A DNA stretch of 39,481 nt, from positions 1 through 39,481 of the forward strand of contig JAIROP010000026.1 in NCBI GenBank assembly GCA_031257475.1, read 5' to 3'. The stretch's first letter is position 1. Each line of letters starts with the position of its first letter. The translations under genes and the position numbers were made by a program. This document shows positions 16,905 to 25,048 of this stretch, one piece after another. Under the pieces are notes generated by a model. That model was not told the origin of the DNA and made no database searches. It was given only the letters and a program-made list of their open reading frames with translations. This DNA is from Holosporaceae bacterium. Lineage in GTDB: Bacteria > Pseudomonadota > Alphaproteobacteria > UBA3830.

Positions 16905-18605
16905 ATGAAGTTTTTATTAATATTTATCAATAATAGCTTTTTGTGGATTCATATGACACTTGGGTTGGCTATATATGTTTCCTATCTCTGTGGAAAAAAA
17001 TTTATGGACACGGAGCAAAGTAAACTTCAATCCAATGGAAAAATGGACCGGATTGTAGTTTTGGTATCCGGAATAATATTATCCATGCTGATCATGGCGA
17101 TTTTTATAATGTGCCTGGACATACCGCTGGAATATCACAGAAATGGGACGGATAAGATCAGTGGTTCCTATTCGCAGCTGATGATATTTTTCTCCGTTCT
17201 GCTGATGACCAGCTACTCTGCTTCCAAGCTTTGTCTCTTCGGACAAAAATCTTCTGCTGCACCTATAAATTCTATTCACAGGAAAATAATCCGCCTGGTA
17301 GTTCTATCTTTCATCATGATTATGGGGGCGGTGCTAAAACCCGCCTGGAACGGTATATTCTGTGGAATAGCGATTCTATATTATTTCCTAGAGATGTTAT
17401 GTGCACGCAAACTCATAGCGGAAATTCTGGACATCAAAACCCCGTCAAAACAATCTTTTTCCCTAGTACTGACCAGCTATCTGAACGGAAAAATAGTATT
17501 TTTAAGTCTACTGGGAATGATTGAGGTCACATTCCTAACCAATGCAAAGCCCCAGTTGTTTTTCATCGATAGTCTTGGAAATATCTATGGAATTGTGGGA
17601 ATGTTATTTTTAGTGCAGCTAACGACTTCCTGGATGACGAACAAGTTTATGGAAAAGTTGCAAACAGTACAATCTGGAATACATACAAAGTCATCCGTGG
17701 AAAAACGGCAAAAAAATCTGATATGGATATGCGATGTGACAATCCTGATGCTGTACCTGTTAGGAAGCTGTATGCTGCTTAAGTACATTGGCATAAACCT
17801 GCAGGAACATATTTTTCAGGCTAAAATAGCCACAACCTGTGTTATTGCCTTCCTCACAATACTCATTTACAGGGGATATCATGAATTTGCTGACGCGCTG
17901 CTGGAAAAGGCAAGAAAAGGAAAAGAAAACGACAATAAAATAAAATTGGAAACTTTTCTACCAGCAATGTCTACACTTTTCTGCAGTGTGCTACTGGCGA
18001 CATCATCGCTACTGATCCTCGCTAATCTGGGGATAAATATTGCGCCGATACTAGCAACATTCACCATATTTACCGCAGCTATAGGTTTGGCAGCGAAGGA
18101 TATCATCCAATCGTTTCTACACGGCATTATGTATCTCATTGAAAAAGATCTTTACGTGGGGGCCTATGTCCAAATTAATGGCTGCGTGGGGGTGATCGAA
18201 AAGTTAACGATCCGTGCCATGTATATGCGCAGGGACGATGGATCTCTTTCCATTATTCCCTATAATACGATTGGGATAGTGACAAATTTTTCCCAAAATT
18301 ACTCAATATTCTCTGGTTATCTAAGGATAAATGTTGGTGACGATGTGGAAAAAATCTCACAAATTTTCCGGCAGGTGGCAGAGGACATGAGAAAGGAGCA
18401 GACGTTTAAAAATGTAATCCTGGAAAGTTTGGAAATATGTGGACTGAAACCATTTGACCTGACTGGTCCACAAATATATTGGAAGCTGAAAACATCTTCG
18501 GATATTAACGGGCAATTGGTGCGCTACGAAATCTTTCGCAGATTATACAAGGAATACCAAAAAGTAGGAGTTATCCTGCCAGAGACTTCTCTGGTGGTGA
18601 GCTAG
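16905..18605 (+). CDS. MscS-family mechanosensitive channel, large multi-helix form
   Basis: 566 residues, about twice the minimal MscS. Around nine hydrophobic helices precede the MscS core. The pore helix and beta domain are visible: LGINIAPILATFTIFTAAIG, LAAKDIIQSFLHGIMYLIEK, then the Sm-like fold with VGAYVQINGCVGVIEKLTIR and IIPYNTIGIVTNFSQ. The family releases solutes under osmotic downshock. The added N-terminal helices resemble the large YnaI/YbdG-type paralogues, whose extra helices sense membrane tension. Start ATG at 16905 has AGGGAAG upstream. It is divergent from comF and is not in an operon. Confidence 0.9.
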   Translation: MKFLLIFINNSFLWIHMTLGLAIYVSYLCGKKFMDTEQSKLQSNGKMDRIVVLVSGIILSMLIMAIFIMCLDIPLEYHRNGTDKISGSYSQLMIFFSVLLMTSYSASKLCLFGQKSSAAPINSIHRKIIRLVVLSFIMIMGAVLKPAWNGIFCGIAILYYFLEMLCARKLIAEILDIKTPSKQSFSLVLTSYLNGKIVFLSLLGMIEVTFLTNAKPQLFFIDSLGNIYGIVGMLFLVQLTTSWMTNKFMEKLQTVQSGIHTKSSVEKRQKNLIWICDVTILMLYLLGSCMLLKYIGINLQEHIFQAKIATTCVIAFLTILIYRGYHEFADALLEKARKGKENDNKIKLETFLPAMSTLFCSVLLATSSLLILANLGINIAPILATFTIFTAAIGLAAKDIIQSFLHGIMYLIEKDLYVGAYVQINGCVGVIEKLTIRAMYMRRDDGSLSIIPYNTIGIVTNFSQNYSIFSGYLRINVGDDVEKISQIFRQVAEDMRKEQTFKNVILESLEICGLKPFDLTGPQIYWKLKTSSDINGQLVRYEIFRRLYKEYQKVGVILPETSLVVS

Positions 18606-18794
18606 AGATTGTTTGCAGGCTGCCTTCTCTGGATATTTCCATCGTCGGATTTCGTGTACGTTCCTCCTGAAAAATCCTAGAATAAAGTCTGACTCATAAA
18701 CGGCCTCTATAGCTCCTTCGTCAATTTGCCTCAACACTTTCGGCAAAACAAACTTCCTCAGATTATTTTTTTTTCGTCAATTTAATTTTTCTCC

Positions 18795-18824
18795 TTGCCC
18801 CCCTTCTATTTTTTACCCTATATA
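18795..18824 (+). promoter_or_regulatory. Candidate promoter of the ubiquitin-like protein gene
   Basis: TTGCCC (18795-18800) and TATATA (18819-18824), 18 bases apart, with a start expected near 18831 and a leader of about 47 bases. The 272-bp gap 18606-18877 otherwise shows only A/T-rich DNA and no convincing gene. Match by eye. Confidence 0.4.
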
Positions 18825-18877
18825 TATCCCGTGGCCCACAAAACAAAGCTACTCTTACTAAATGAAAGGAAAAGACA

Positions 18878-19459
18878 ATGAAAACAGTAGGAAAAACGGT
18901 TCTAGCCGTGTTATGTTGTTATGGTGTAATTGCTGACGCAGTATGTCAAAGGCATAGGCGAAATAATAGCTCGCATGCACCTGTCCGGATAACGCTCGTG
19001 AATGGATGGGGTGGCCAGAAGCAGGTTCAAGTAAACGGTTACCACAGTCTAAAGTGGATGGCGAAACGTAATTTTCGGCGGCAACCCATGGCTTTTTGTC
19101 AAGATGGCAGGTTAGTAGATGACAGAAGGAGTTTGGATCGATTGGGAATAACGGACGGAACCAAGATAGATGTTCTATTTACAGATTCCGACGTGATGCA
19201 CTTCTTTAGAGGGATTGCTATTGGAGTGTTTGAGGAGGATGGCGCGCTTGAAGACGTTATACAGTTTCTTCCACCTTCTGCGGCAAAAGAAACGGCTAGA
19301 CTAATGGATGTGCGGGACCGGTCGCTGGAAGAGGGCTTAACACGAGAAATTACTGAATTCACGCAAGAGGATGATGCCACCCCATCGTCGGCAGGCACTA
19401 ACGTCTCATATTCAGCCGCTACAGAGCCAAGCGAGAGACCTCTACCAAGACTTTGGTAA
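18878..19459 (+). CDS. Secreted protein with a ubiquitin-like domain
   Basis: 193 residues; AAAGGA lies about eight bases before the ATG. Residues 1-21 form a signal peptide with a likely cut after ADA. Residues 36-101 read like a ubiquitin-type beta-grasp fold: strand VRITLVNGWGG, strand QKQVQVNG, helix LKWMAKRNF, then CQDGRLVDDRRSLDRLGI and strand TKIDVLF. This matches ubiquitin around its IFAGKQLEDGRTLSDYNI segment, with G, L, D and L in register. The C-terminal 90 residues are polar, probably helical, and end in a Ser/Thr/Pro-rich tail without a terminal Gly-Gly, so conjugation as ubiquitin is unlikely. Own promoter candidate and terminator suggest a single-gene unit. A host-directed effector is one idea; another is a periplasmic beta-grasp protein unrelated to host ubiquitin. 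Confidence 0.75.
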   Translation: MKTVGKTVLAVLCCYGVIADAVCQRHRRNNSSHAPVRITLVNGWGGQKQVQVNGYHSLKWMAKRNFRRQPMAFCQDGRLVDDRRSLDRLGITDGTKIDVLFTDSDVMHFFRGIAIGVFEEDGALEDVIQFLPPSAAKETARLMDVRDRSLEEGLTREITEFTQEDDATPSSAGTNVSYSAATEPSERPLPRLW

Positions 19460-19472
19460 CTTCAGCAAAATA

Positions 19473-19524
19473 AGGAGCAGACTTGAGAGGATTGAATTGC
19501 TTGGGAATACCACCCAAGCAATTA
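19473..19524 (+). repeat. 52-bp imperfect direct repeat, left copy
   Basis: This segment (GAGCAGACTTGAG, then a hairpin with stem ATTGCTTGGG) is repeated in diverged form at 19684-19735 on the other side of the 146-bp element. Both copies keep the hairpin, so the element sits between two related hairpin units. Confidence 0.6.
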
Positions 19525-19530
19525 TTTTTT
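19496..19530 (+). terminator. Rho-independent terminator of the ubiquitin-like protein gene
   Basis: A perfect 10-bp stem, ATTGCTTGGG (19496-19505) with CCCAAGCAAT (19513-19522), has a 7-base loop and is followed by TATTTTTT. It begins 37 bp after the stop codon. Confidence 0.8.
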
Positions 19531-19532
19531 AT

Positions 19533-19678
19533 TAGACTTCTTTCGAAACCGAGTAGTTCCGAGGAATTTTTAGTAGCCCACGGAGCGCAGGACCGCAGAG
19601 TACTTTGCGTACGTGAGGATCCGAGCACCGGAGCGACGCAAAAATTACCGAAAGGACGACGGTTTCGAAAGAAGTCTA
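19533..19678 (+). mobile_element. 146-bp palindromic element, copy 2 (MITE-like)
   Basis: Identical to the copy at 1290-1435 except for four single-base changes, and of exactly the same length and orientation. The same 19-bp terminal inverted repeats end in TA. Like copy 1 it lies between convergent genes (plus-strand stop at 19459, minus-strand stop at 19768). The 308-bp gap 19460-19767 contains only this element, the two flanking hairpin repeats and short linkers. Confidence 0.75.
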
Positions 19679-19683
19679 AAGTA

Positions 19684-19735
19684 AAGAGCAGATCTTGAAG
19701 AAGTGAATTGCCTGGGAATAACCACCTAGGCAATA
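19684..19735 (+). repeat. 52-bp imperfect direct repeat, right copy
   Basis: Diverged second copy of 19473-19524 (GAGCAGATCTTGAAG, then stem ATTGCCTGGG with CCTAGGCAAT, one mispair). On the minus strand the hairpin lies just past the rodA stop and might end that operon, but no T-run follows. Confidence 0.55.
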
Positions 19736-19767
19736 TATCTGCGAAGTCTATTAGGTCGCGACATCGA

Positions 19768-20871
19768 CTATTGGAAAAAAGGGGGAGATTGCTGATGATG
19801 TTTCCTAGCAGAAGCAGCCATAACGAGCCCACAGCTAATCATGAACGAAATCATGGAACTACCTCCGTAGGATAGAAAGGGAAGGGGTATGCCAACAACG
19901 GGAAGCAATCCCATGACCATAGATACATTAACGAAAACGTGTATAAACATGAATATACCCAATCCATAGCAGGTAACTTTTGCGAATTTAAAGCGAGATT
20001 CATCGGCTACCCAGAAGAAATAGCAGCAAATACAAAAAAATAAAAAGATAACAAGTAGGGCTCCCAAAAAGCCAAATTCCTCTGCAATGGTGGTAAATAT
20101 AAAATCCGTATTTTTTTCCGGAAGAAAGTTTAATTTACCCTGCGTTCCCTGTAAAAAGCCTCGTCCAAACAGGTGACCGGAGCCAATCGCAATTTTTGAC
20201 TGCAGAATATGATATCCCATTCCAAGTGGATCTCTATTTGGATCAAGAAAAGTAAGAATACGATTTTTCTGATAATTACGCAGGCAGAACCAGCCGAGTG
20301 GACACAAAACAACGCAGGACCCAATAGTTATTAAAAAAATCTTCAATGGAAACCCGGAAAGAAACATCATAGAGCAACCGATGATGATCAGCAGCACCGC
20401 TGTTCCCAGATCCGGCTGTCTGAATACCAGAGCGGCCGGAATGAACGTCATAAAAATGGGCCAAGCATGCGAGCGCAGCTGATTTACCTCAATTGGAGAT
20501 AGCATGGAGTAATATCTGGCCAAAGCCAAAATTAAAGTCAATTTCATGGGTTCGGAAGGCTGAAAGGTGAAGAAATACACATCTATCCAGCGCTGAGCTC
20601 CGAATTTTATGATTCCAAGCAAATCCACAATGATCAACGAAAGAATGGCCAAGATATAGAATAAATAGGCAAAATTATTCCAAATTCTGAAATCCATAAT
20701 ATAAACTCCCCACATGATGGCGAGGCTGGCGAATATACGTAGGAGGTGTCGAAGGACCGGTCCGCGCCATTGTCCCCCAAAGGCACTATATTGCCCACAA
20801 AGACTTATGATTAGCAGAACAAATAATAGAGTAAATAATATCCTGCACTCATTGGGAAACAATTTTTTCAT
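19768..20871 (-). CDS. rodA: Rod-shape glycan polymerase RodA
   Basis: 367 residues with about ten membrane helices, normal for the SEDS family. RodA polymerises lipid II into glycan strands during elongation, paired with the transpeptidase PBP2. SEDS marks include AQRWIDVYFFTFQPSEPMKL, FRQPDLGTAVLLIIIG, the NFLPEKNTDFIFTTIAEEFG stretch holding the catalytic-region Asp and Glu residues, and the C-terminal GIPLPFLSYGGSSMI. FtsW is the close paralogue; position directly after mrdA (23-bp overlap) and the mreD-mrdA-rodA order favour RodA. It is last in its operon. Confidence 0.94.
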   Translation of the reverse strand: MKKLFPNECRILFTLLFVLLIISLCGQYSAFGGQWRGPVLRHLLRIFASLAIMWGVYIMDFRIWNNFAYLFYILAILSLIIVDLLGIIKFGAQRWIDVYFFTFQPSEPMKLTLILALARYYSMLSPIEVNQLRSHAWPIFMTFIPAALVFRQPDLGTAVLLIIIGCSMMFLSGFPLKIFLITIGSCVVLCPLGWFCLRNYQKNRILTFLDPNRDPLGMGYHILQSKIAIGSGHLFGRGFLQGTQGKLNFLPEKNTDFIFTTIAEEFGFLGALLVIFLFFCICCYFFWVADESRFKFAKVTCYGLGIFMFIHVFVNVSMVMGLLPVVGIPLPFLSYGGSSMISFMISCGLVMAASARKHHQQSPPFFQ

Positions 20872-22621
20872 TTTCCATTATCCTATCAAAGATTTTTCGG
20901 GCTATGGGGGCTGCAACAGCTGCACCACCTCCCCCATGCTCCACCAGAACCGCCACCACATACCTGGGATGTTCATTAGGGGCGCATCCCACAAAAATTG
21001 CGTGATCCCTAAGTTTCCAGGGAATATTCTGAGGACTTCGTCCAACTTCTGTTGGTTGTATTTTGCTCACCTGGGAAGAGCCTGTTTTTCCGGAAATTCC
21101 GTATGTTGTTCGACAGGATCCAGCGGCAGTTCCACAGGAGCAAACTTGCCGGAGCGCCTCTATTATGATATTCAAAGACTGTTCGCTAATCGGATTTGCT
21201 CTTCTGGATTTTTTCCCCTGATCCCTGACTAGGGTTGGAATAAATTCATAGTTTCTCGTATAAATTTTTCCAAACATTACTGCCAGTTGGAGAAGAGTTG
21301 CTAGAAGTGCCCCTTGCCCTATCCCAGCAATCATTGTTTCATAGGGTTTCCAGTGGGTTCCGTAGGATAAGAATTTCCATTTTTTGGTGGGAAGTAATCC
21401 GACGTGCTCGCTGGGCAATTCTACGCCGGTTTCCTCCCCAAATCCGAATCGTTTCGCGTATTTTACAATGTTATCTATGCCCAATTTTCGGGACACCTCA
21501 AAGAAGTAGCAATCACAGGAAAAACGAAGGGCTTCAAACAGATTTACATGGCCATGCCCACCGCGATTCCAACAATGAAATACAGTGTCATCGACCTTTA
21601 TCCCTCCTCCGCAGAAAATTTTATCTTGGGGAGTGATGATTTTTTCTTCCAGAGCTGCAAACGCAACAACTATCTTAAAAATTGACCCCGGAGGGTAGGA
21701 ACAGTTAACCGCACGATTTAGGAGAGGGAACAGGGGATCCTGGATCACCGATTGCCATTGAGCCTGTGTCATTTTTGCTGATATTAAATTGGCGTTGAAG
21801 GCAGGAAACGAGACCATCGCTAAAATTTCTCCGTTTGATATATCCAAAACCACAGCTGTGGCTGCCCGTTCCTGCGCCAAAAGGTCGTATACATATTTCT
21901 GAAGTCGGGAATCAATTGTTAGGACAACATCCATTCCCGCAACTGGTTCCTCGGAATCAATGATTCTTATGCGTTTTCCCTGGGCATTCACTTCTACCTG
22001 TGTGTTCCCGGATTCTCCAATTAATTTATCATTGAGATAGGCCTCTATTCCTGTTTTCCCCTCCAGGATAGGAAGATTGTGACCGTTGTTTTTCGTATGT
22101 CCAACCACATGGCTACATTCAAATGTCATTGGGTAATTACGCACATGTATACTTTCCAAAGACACACCATTTAGCTTGAACAAATTCATTGATAATTTCG
22201 CATATTCCTCCCAGGATAATTTGTCTTTAATTACAATAAATGGGGATTTTTTGCTTTCATCAATCTTCTGTTGATCATCTTTCTCCAGACGAATGCATTC
22301 ACATATAATCTTCATGTTTTCACGAAAAACGTCCTCACTGCAACGTTCCATCAGCAGCTTATGTTGGCAGATATTATGGGCCACTGCTTTACCGTCAGCG
22401 GTCAATATACGCCCACGTTTTGGCAGGATTGGTATTAATCGGATGCGATTTTTATTCGACATCAACGTATATTTTTCTGCATTGCTGATCTGCAGTCGAT
22501 ACAAGTTGAGCACCAGCAAAAAACTTAGCAGCGTGATTGTCCCGAAAATAATTTTCGAGCGAAATTTTAGATCATCTCTGACGCTTTGCTGCTTAAACAC
22601 GTTTATATACCCCGCGGTCAT
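20849..22621 (-). CDS. mrdA: Penicillin-binding protein 2 (elongation transpeptidase)
   Basis: 590 residues. A single N-terminal membrane helix (about 23-43), a pedestal domain, and a transpeptidase domain from about 260. Catalytic motifs are present: SIFK in YPPGSIFKIV (active-site Ser), SCD in LRFSCDCYFFEVS, and KTG in GISGKTGSSQ. Cross-links peptidoglycan in lateral wall growth with RodA and MreC/D. The beginning of the RodA partner overlaps it by 23 bp and mreD overlaps its start by 29 bp. The division enzyme FtsI has the same motifs, but operon context gives PBP2. Confidence 0.95.
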   Translation of the reverse strand: MTAGYINVFKQQSVRDDLKFRSKIIFGTITLLSFLLVLNLYRLQISNAEKYTLMSNKNRIRLIPILPKRGRILTADGKAVAHNICQHKLLMERCSEDVFRENMKIICECIRLEKDDQQKIDESKKSPFIVIKDKLSWEEYAKLSMNLFKLNGVSLESIHVRNYPMTFECSHVVGHTKNNGHNLPILEGKTGIEAYLNDKLIGESGNTQVEVNAQGKRIRIIDSEEPVAGMDVVLTIDSRLQKYVYDLLAQERAATAVVLDISNGEILAMVSFPAFNANLISAKMTQAQWQSVIQDPLFPLLNRAVNCSYPPGSIFKIVVAFAALEEKIITPQDKIFCGGGIKVDDTVFHCWNRGGHGHVNLFEALRFSCDCYFFEVSRKLGIDNIVKYAKRFGFGEETGVELPSEHVGLLPTKKWKFLSYGTHWKPYETMIAGIGQGALLATLLQLAVMFGKIYTRNYEFIPTLVRDQGKKSRRANPISEQSLNIIIEALRQVCSCGTAAGSCRTTYGISGKTGSSQVSKIQPTEVGRSPQNIPWKLRDHAIFVGCAPNEHPRYVVAVLVEHGGGGAAVAAPIARKIFDRIMENEKIVSQ

Positions 22622-23042
22622 CCATAAAAGAATAACAAACAGCGTAAATTAACAGAGCCCAGCCGATCTGCATCAGATTGGAAAACTCGTCGAAAGTATA
22701 TCCCAAAAAATTTATCAAAATAAACACCAGAATTTTGCAGCAACACAGAGCTTCAAAAAAATATCCCATGTTAGTCCTAAAGTTTCGAAAAGTTGGTTTA
22801 AATTTGCTGGGAAATAGATATAGAACTGTCATGGATATATGAGTGATTCCTATAAATGCAAAAGAATAAATATCCAAAAACAAAGAAAGCAAAAATGTTG
22901 CCCAGTAGCTGATGCGCGTTTTGAAGTAGGAATGAAGTGAAAAAGTCGAGGAGAAAACAATACAATATAGCACTCCATGGGCAAAATTTATGGAGACGAA
23001 TGTCATTGCCACGAAGAAAATGAATAACGTCACCAGAGACAT
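22593..23042 (-). CDS. mreD: Rod-shape-determining membrane protein MreD-like
   Basis: 149 residues, almost entirely hydrophobic with about five membrane helices, as in MreD. MreD links MreC with the elongation complex. Sequence conservation in this family is weak, so the call rests on size, topology and its place before mrdA and rodA. LSLFLDIYSFAFIGITHIS corresponds to the usual conserved D and G of MreD. mreB and mreC, usually directly upstream, are missing: a 221-bp gap and a divergent gene are there instead. Confidence 0.75.
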   Translation of the reverse strand: MSLVTLFIFFVAMTFVSINFAHGVLYCIVFSSTFSLHSYFKTRISYWATFLLSLFLDIYSFAFIGITHISMTVLYLFPSKFKPTFRNFRTNMGYFFEALCCCKILVFILINFLGYTFDEFSNLMQIGWALLIYAVCYSFMDDRGVYKRV

Positions 23043-23206
23043 TGTTCCACTAACTCATATACATATAGCGATCTCCAAAGACCTCCGCACAATGTGTGCA
23101 TCCTTGCAAAAGAGGCTTTGTGGGCAATCTTTTTATGTTCAAAACTAGAGGCAGTATACAGAAAAATTACCTGAAAATTAACAAAAAACTACTCTGCAAC
23201 GATCTC

Positions 23207-23235
23207 TTGCAAGGTTGTCGCTGGGAGAGTATACT
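23207..23235 (+). promoter_or_regulatory. Candidate promoter for the parvulin-type chaperone gene
   Basis: TTGCAA (23207-23212) and TATACT (23230-23235) with a 17-base spacer; start near 23242 and leader of about 22 bases. It lies in the divergent gap to mreD (23043-23263). Confidence 0.6.
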
Positions 23236-23263
23236 GCGCTGAGTTTTGTGTGGAGAAAAAACG

Positions 23264-24355
23264 ATGAGGGTAAGAATTCTTTGCTCCGCTGTGTCAATGG
23301 CGATTGTCGGAGGTTTGGTTCACGGGGGTACGTTGAAAAAGTACTTCAGCAAAGAGGAGGGGGAAGGAAAGATTAGCTTAGAGGGGAATCAGAATGTTGA
23401 CTCGACCGTTCCTTCGCAGGAGGGAGAGAAGCCTAAGGTAGCAGAATTAGCTCTGGAGAAGCCGGCAGCAGACGTATCAGATCAGTCCGCACATCCTCCC
23501 GTTTCCACGGATAGTGGTTCTACGGAGCCTCGGTCTGCTCCCAAAGGTCCTGATGGTAAAACCATTGTAGGCGATCCTGTTGTTCTAAGGATAAACGGCA
23601 AAGAGTTCCGTCGTAGCCAGATCCTGGCTGATATGCAGAATATCCCACCGCAGTATGTGCAGGGAATGTCTTCAGAGCAGTTGTTCAAAATACTGGTGGA
23701 ACAGAAACTTAACTCTCATCTTCTGGTTGAGCAAGGAAAGAAGGCTCGGGTGGTTGATAGAAGGGAATTCATTGATCGCCTTGAGGGGCTTAGAGACAGT
23801 CTAATCGCCGAAGTCTATGTAATGATGGAAATCGGACCAAAAACAGAAAATGAGGCATCGCTGAGAGCTAGATATACCAGATATCTTGTGGAGTTTAAAA
23901 AAGGGAAAGAGTTCCGTGTGCGGCATATAATGGTAGCCTCAGAGGAGGCAGCCAAAGGTGTATTGTCAGCTTTAGATAAGGGAGAAAGTTTCGAGAAACT
24001 GGCGAAGGAAAAGAGCCTCGCTCCTTCAAAAGACAAGGGAGGCGACGAAGGGTATGTTCCAGTGGATGCGATGCCCCCGCAACTGAAGGATAAGATAATA
24101 CTCTTGAAAGAGAGAGAGTGGACAAAGGACGCGCTGGAATTAGGGGGCAGCTGGCATCTATTCTATGTTGAAAACATCAGGGAAACCACACCACAGAAGT
24201 ATGACGAAGCAGTTCCGATGCTCAAGAGGATGGTTATGCAGGAAGAAATGGCAAAACTCATTGAGCGTCTGCAAAAGGTTGCAAAAATAGAGAGATATAA
24301 TGAGGATGGAACTAAAATGACGGTCCCGCCACCTCCAGCGGGAAGACCAAATTAA
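23264..24355 (+). CDS. Periplasmic PpiC-type peptidyl-prolyl isomerase / SurA-like chaperone
   Basis: 363 residues from the ATG at 23264, which has TGGAG nine bases upstream. Residues 1-22 are a signal peptide (MRVRILCSAVSMAIVGGLVHG). A Ser/Pro/Glu-rich linker (about 30-100) leads to a SurA-like helical part (DPVVLRINGKEFRRSQILAD to about 205) and a parvulin domain (about 215-310) with FRVRHIMVASEEAAKGVLSA, FEKLAKEKSLAPSKDKGGDE and GYVPVDAMPP. The end is Pro-rich. Such proteins assist outer-membrane protein folding in the periplasm. Alone on the plus strand, it converges on hpf, whose stop is 19 bp away. Confidence 0.88.
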   Translation: MRVRILCSAVSMAIVGGLVHGGTLKKYFSKEEGEGKISLEGNQNVDSTVPSQEGEKPKVAELALEKPAADVSDQSAHPPVSTDSGSTEPRSAPKGPDGKTIVGDPVVLRINGKEFRRSQILADMQNIPPQYVQGMSSEQLFKILVEQKLNSHLLVEQGKKARVVDRREFIDRLEGLRDSLIAEVYVMMEIGPKTENEASLRARYTRYLVEFKKGKEFRVRHIMVASEEAAKGVLSALDKGESFEKLAKEKSLAPSKDKGGDEGYVPVDAMPPQLKDKIILLKEREWTKDALELGGSWHLFYVENIRETTPQKYDEAVPMLKRMVMQEEMAKLIERLQKVAKIERYNEDGTKMTVPPPPAGRPN

Positions 24356-24374
24356 TAGGTTTCTAGGCTCGCTT

Positions 24375-24914
24375 TTACTTGAATTTGTAATCGATCCAGC
24401 CAATATTGCCGTCTTGCCGGGAATAAACGACGTTAACTGTGTTGGTTGCAATGTTCTCAAAGACAAACACAGGGGATGTATCATGTAAATGTTTAGCAGC
24501 GTCGCGGACGCTCAAAAGGGGAAGAGTATCAAGAATTTCTGCAATAATCAGTGGAGCCGAGCCATGGTCTGGTGACAGAGAATTAGCGAAAGAATTGATA
24601 TCCAATCGCCGACAGCCTTTGATGGACTTCCGCTCAGCACGTTTTTTCCGCAACATTTGCTGGTCGATTTTTTCCAAAGTCAGATCAAAACAAGCGTGGG
24701 GATCGCTGGCACTATAGCTAGCGTAGTAGGAATTTCCGTTATTTGTTTTGACAGCAATATCGCAACAAAACAGATACCCGTCTTTCTTCATTACTACGTT
24801 AACATCAAGAAATTCTGAGCCATATTTTTCAGCCAAGGCTGCACTGGAATCCTTTGCCCTGTTGGTTAGTGCTTCTCCGATTTCCATACGACGCCCCGAA
24901 AAAGAAAAATTCAT
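24375..24914 (-). CDS. hpf: Ribosome hibernation promoting factor, long form
   Basis: 179 residues from the ATG at 24914, which has GGAGAGG just upstream; a longer frame from 24992 adds 26 residues that the family does not have. The N-terminal S30AE domain (1-95) starts MNFSFSGRRMEIGEALTNRA and includes FDLTLEKIDQQMLRKKRAER. The C-terminal dimerisation domain (about 120-179) has PLLSVRDAAKHLHDTSPVFV and NVVYSRQDGNIGWIDYK. Long HPF alone can pair 70S ribosomes into inactive 100S dimers in starvation. The usual alphaproteobacterial neighbours rpoN and ptsN are not here. Confidence 0.88.
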   Translation of the reverse strand: MNFSFSGRRMEIGEALTNRAKDSSAALAEKYGSEFLDVNVVMKKDGYLFCCDIAVKTNNGNSYYASYSASDPHACFDLTLEKIDQQMLRKKRAERKSIKGCRRLDINSFANSLSPDHGSAPLIIAEILDTLPLLSVRDAAKHLHDTSPVFVFENIATNTVNVVYSRQDGNIGWIDYKFK

Positions 24915-25048
24915 CACCCTCTCCACAACAGCCATCCCCATTATAATTAAAACATTACGAAATAACATTCCAATTTTTTCGGAATTATCCATTAGTTATA
25001 GAAGAGATGATCAGCATTTTTATTTGTAACGATAGCCGAATTGCGTGT

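Noticed and set aside
16844-16930. Longer N-terminus of the ComF protein
   Set aside because: The extra residues are unlike ComF proteins and overlap the start of the divergent channel gene.
18543-18746. 67-codon minus-strand frame with a TTG start and GAGGAAG upstream
   Set aside because: It overlaps the 3' end of the channel gene by 63 bp, has no recognisable domain and relies on a rare start. Possible but not supported enough.
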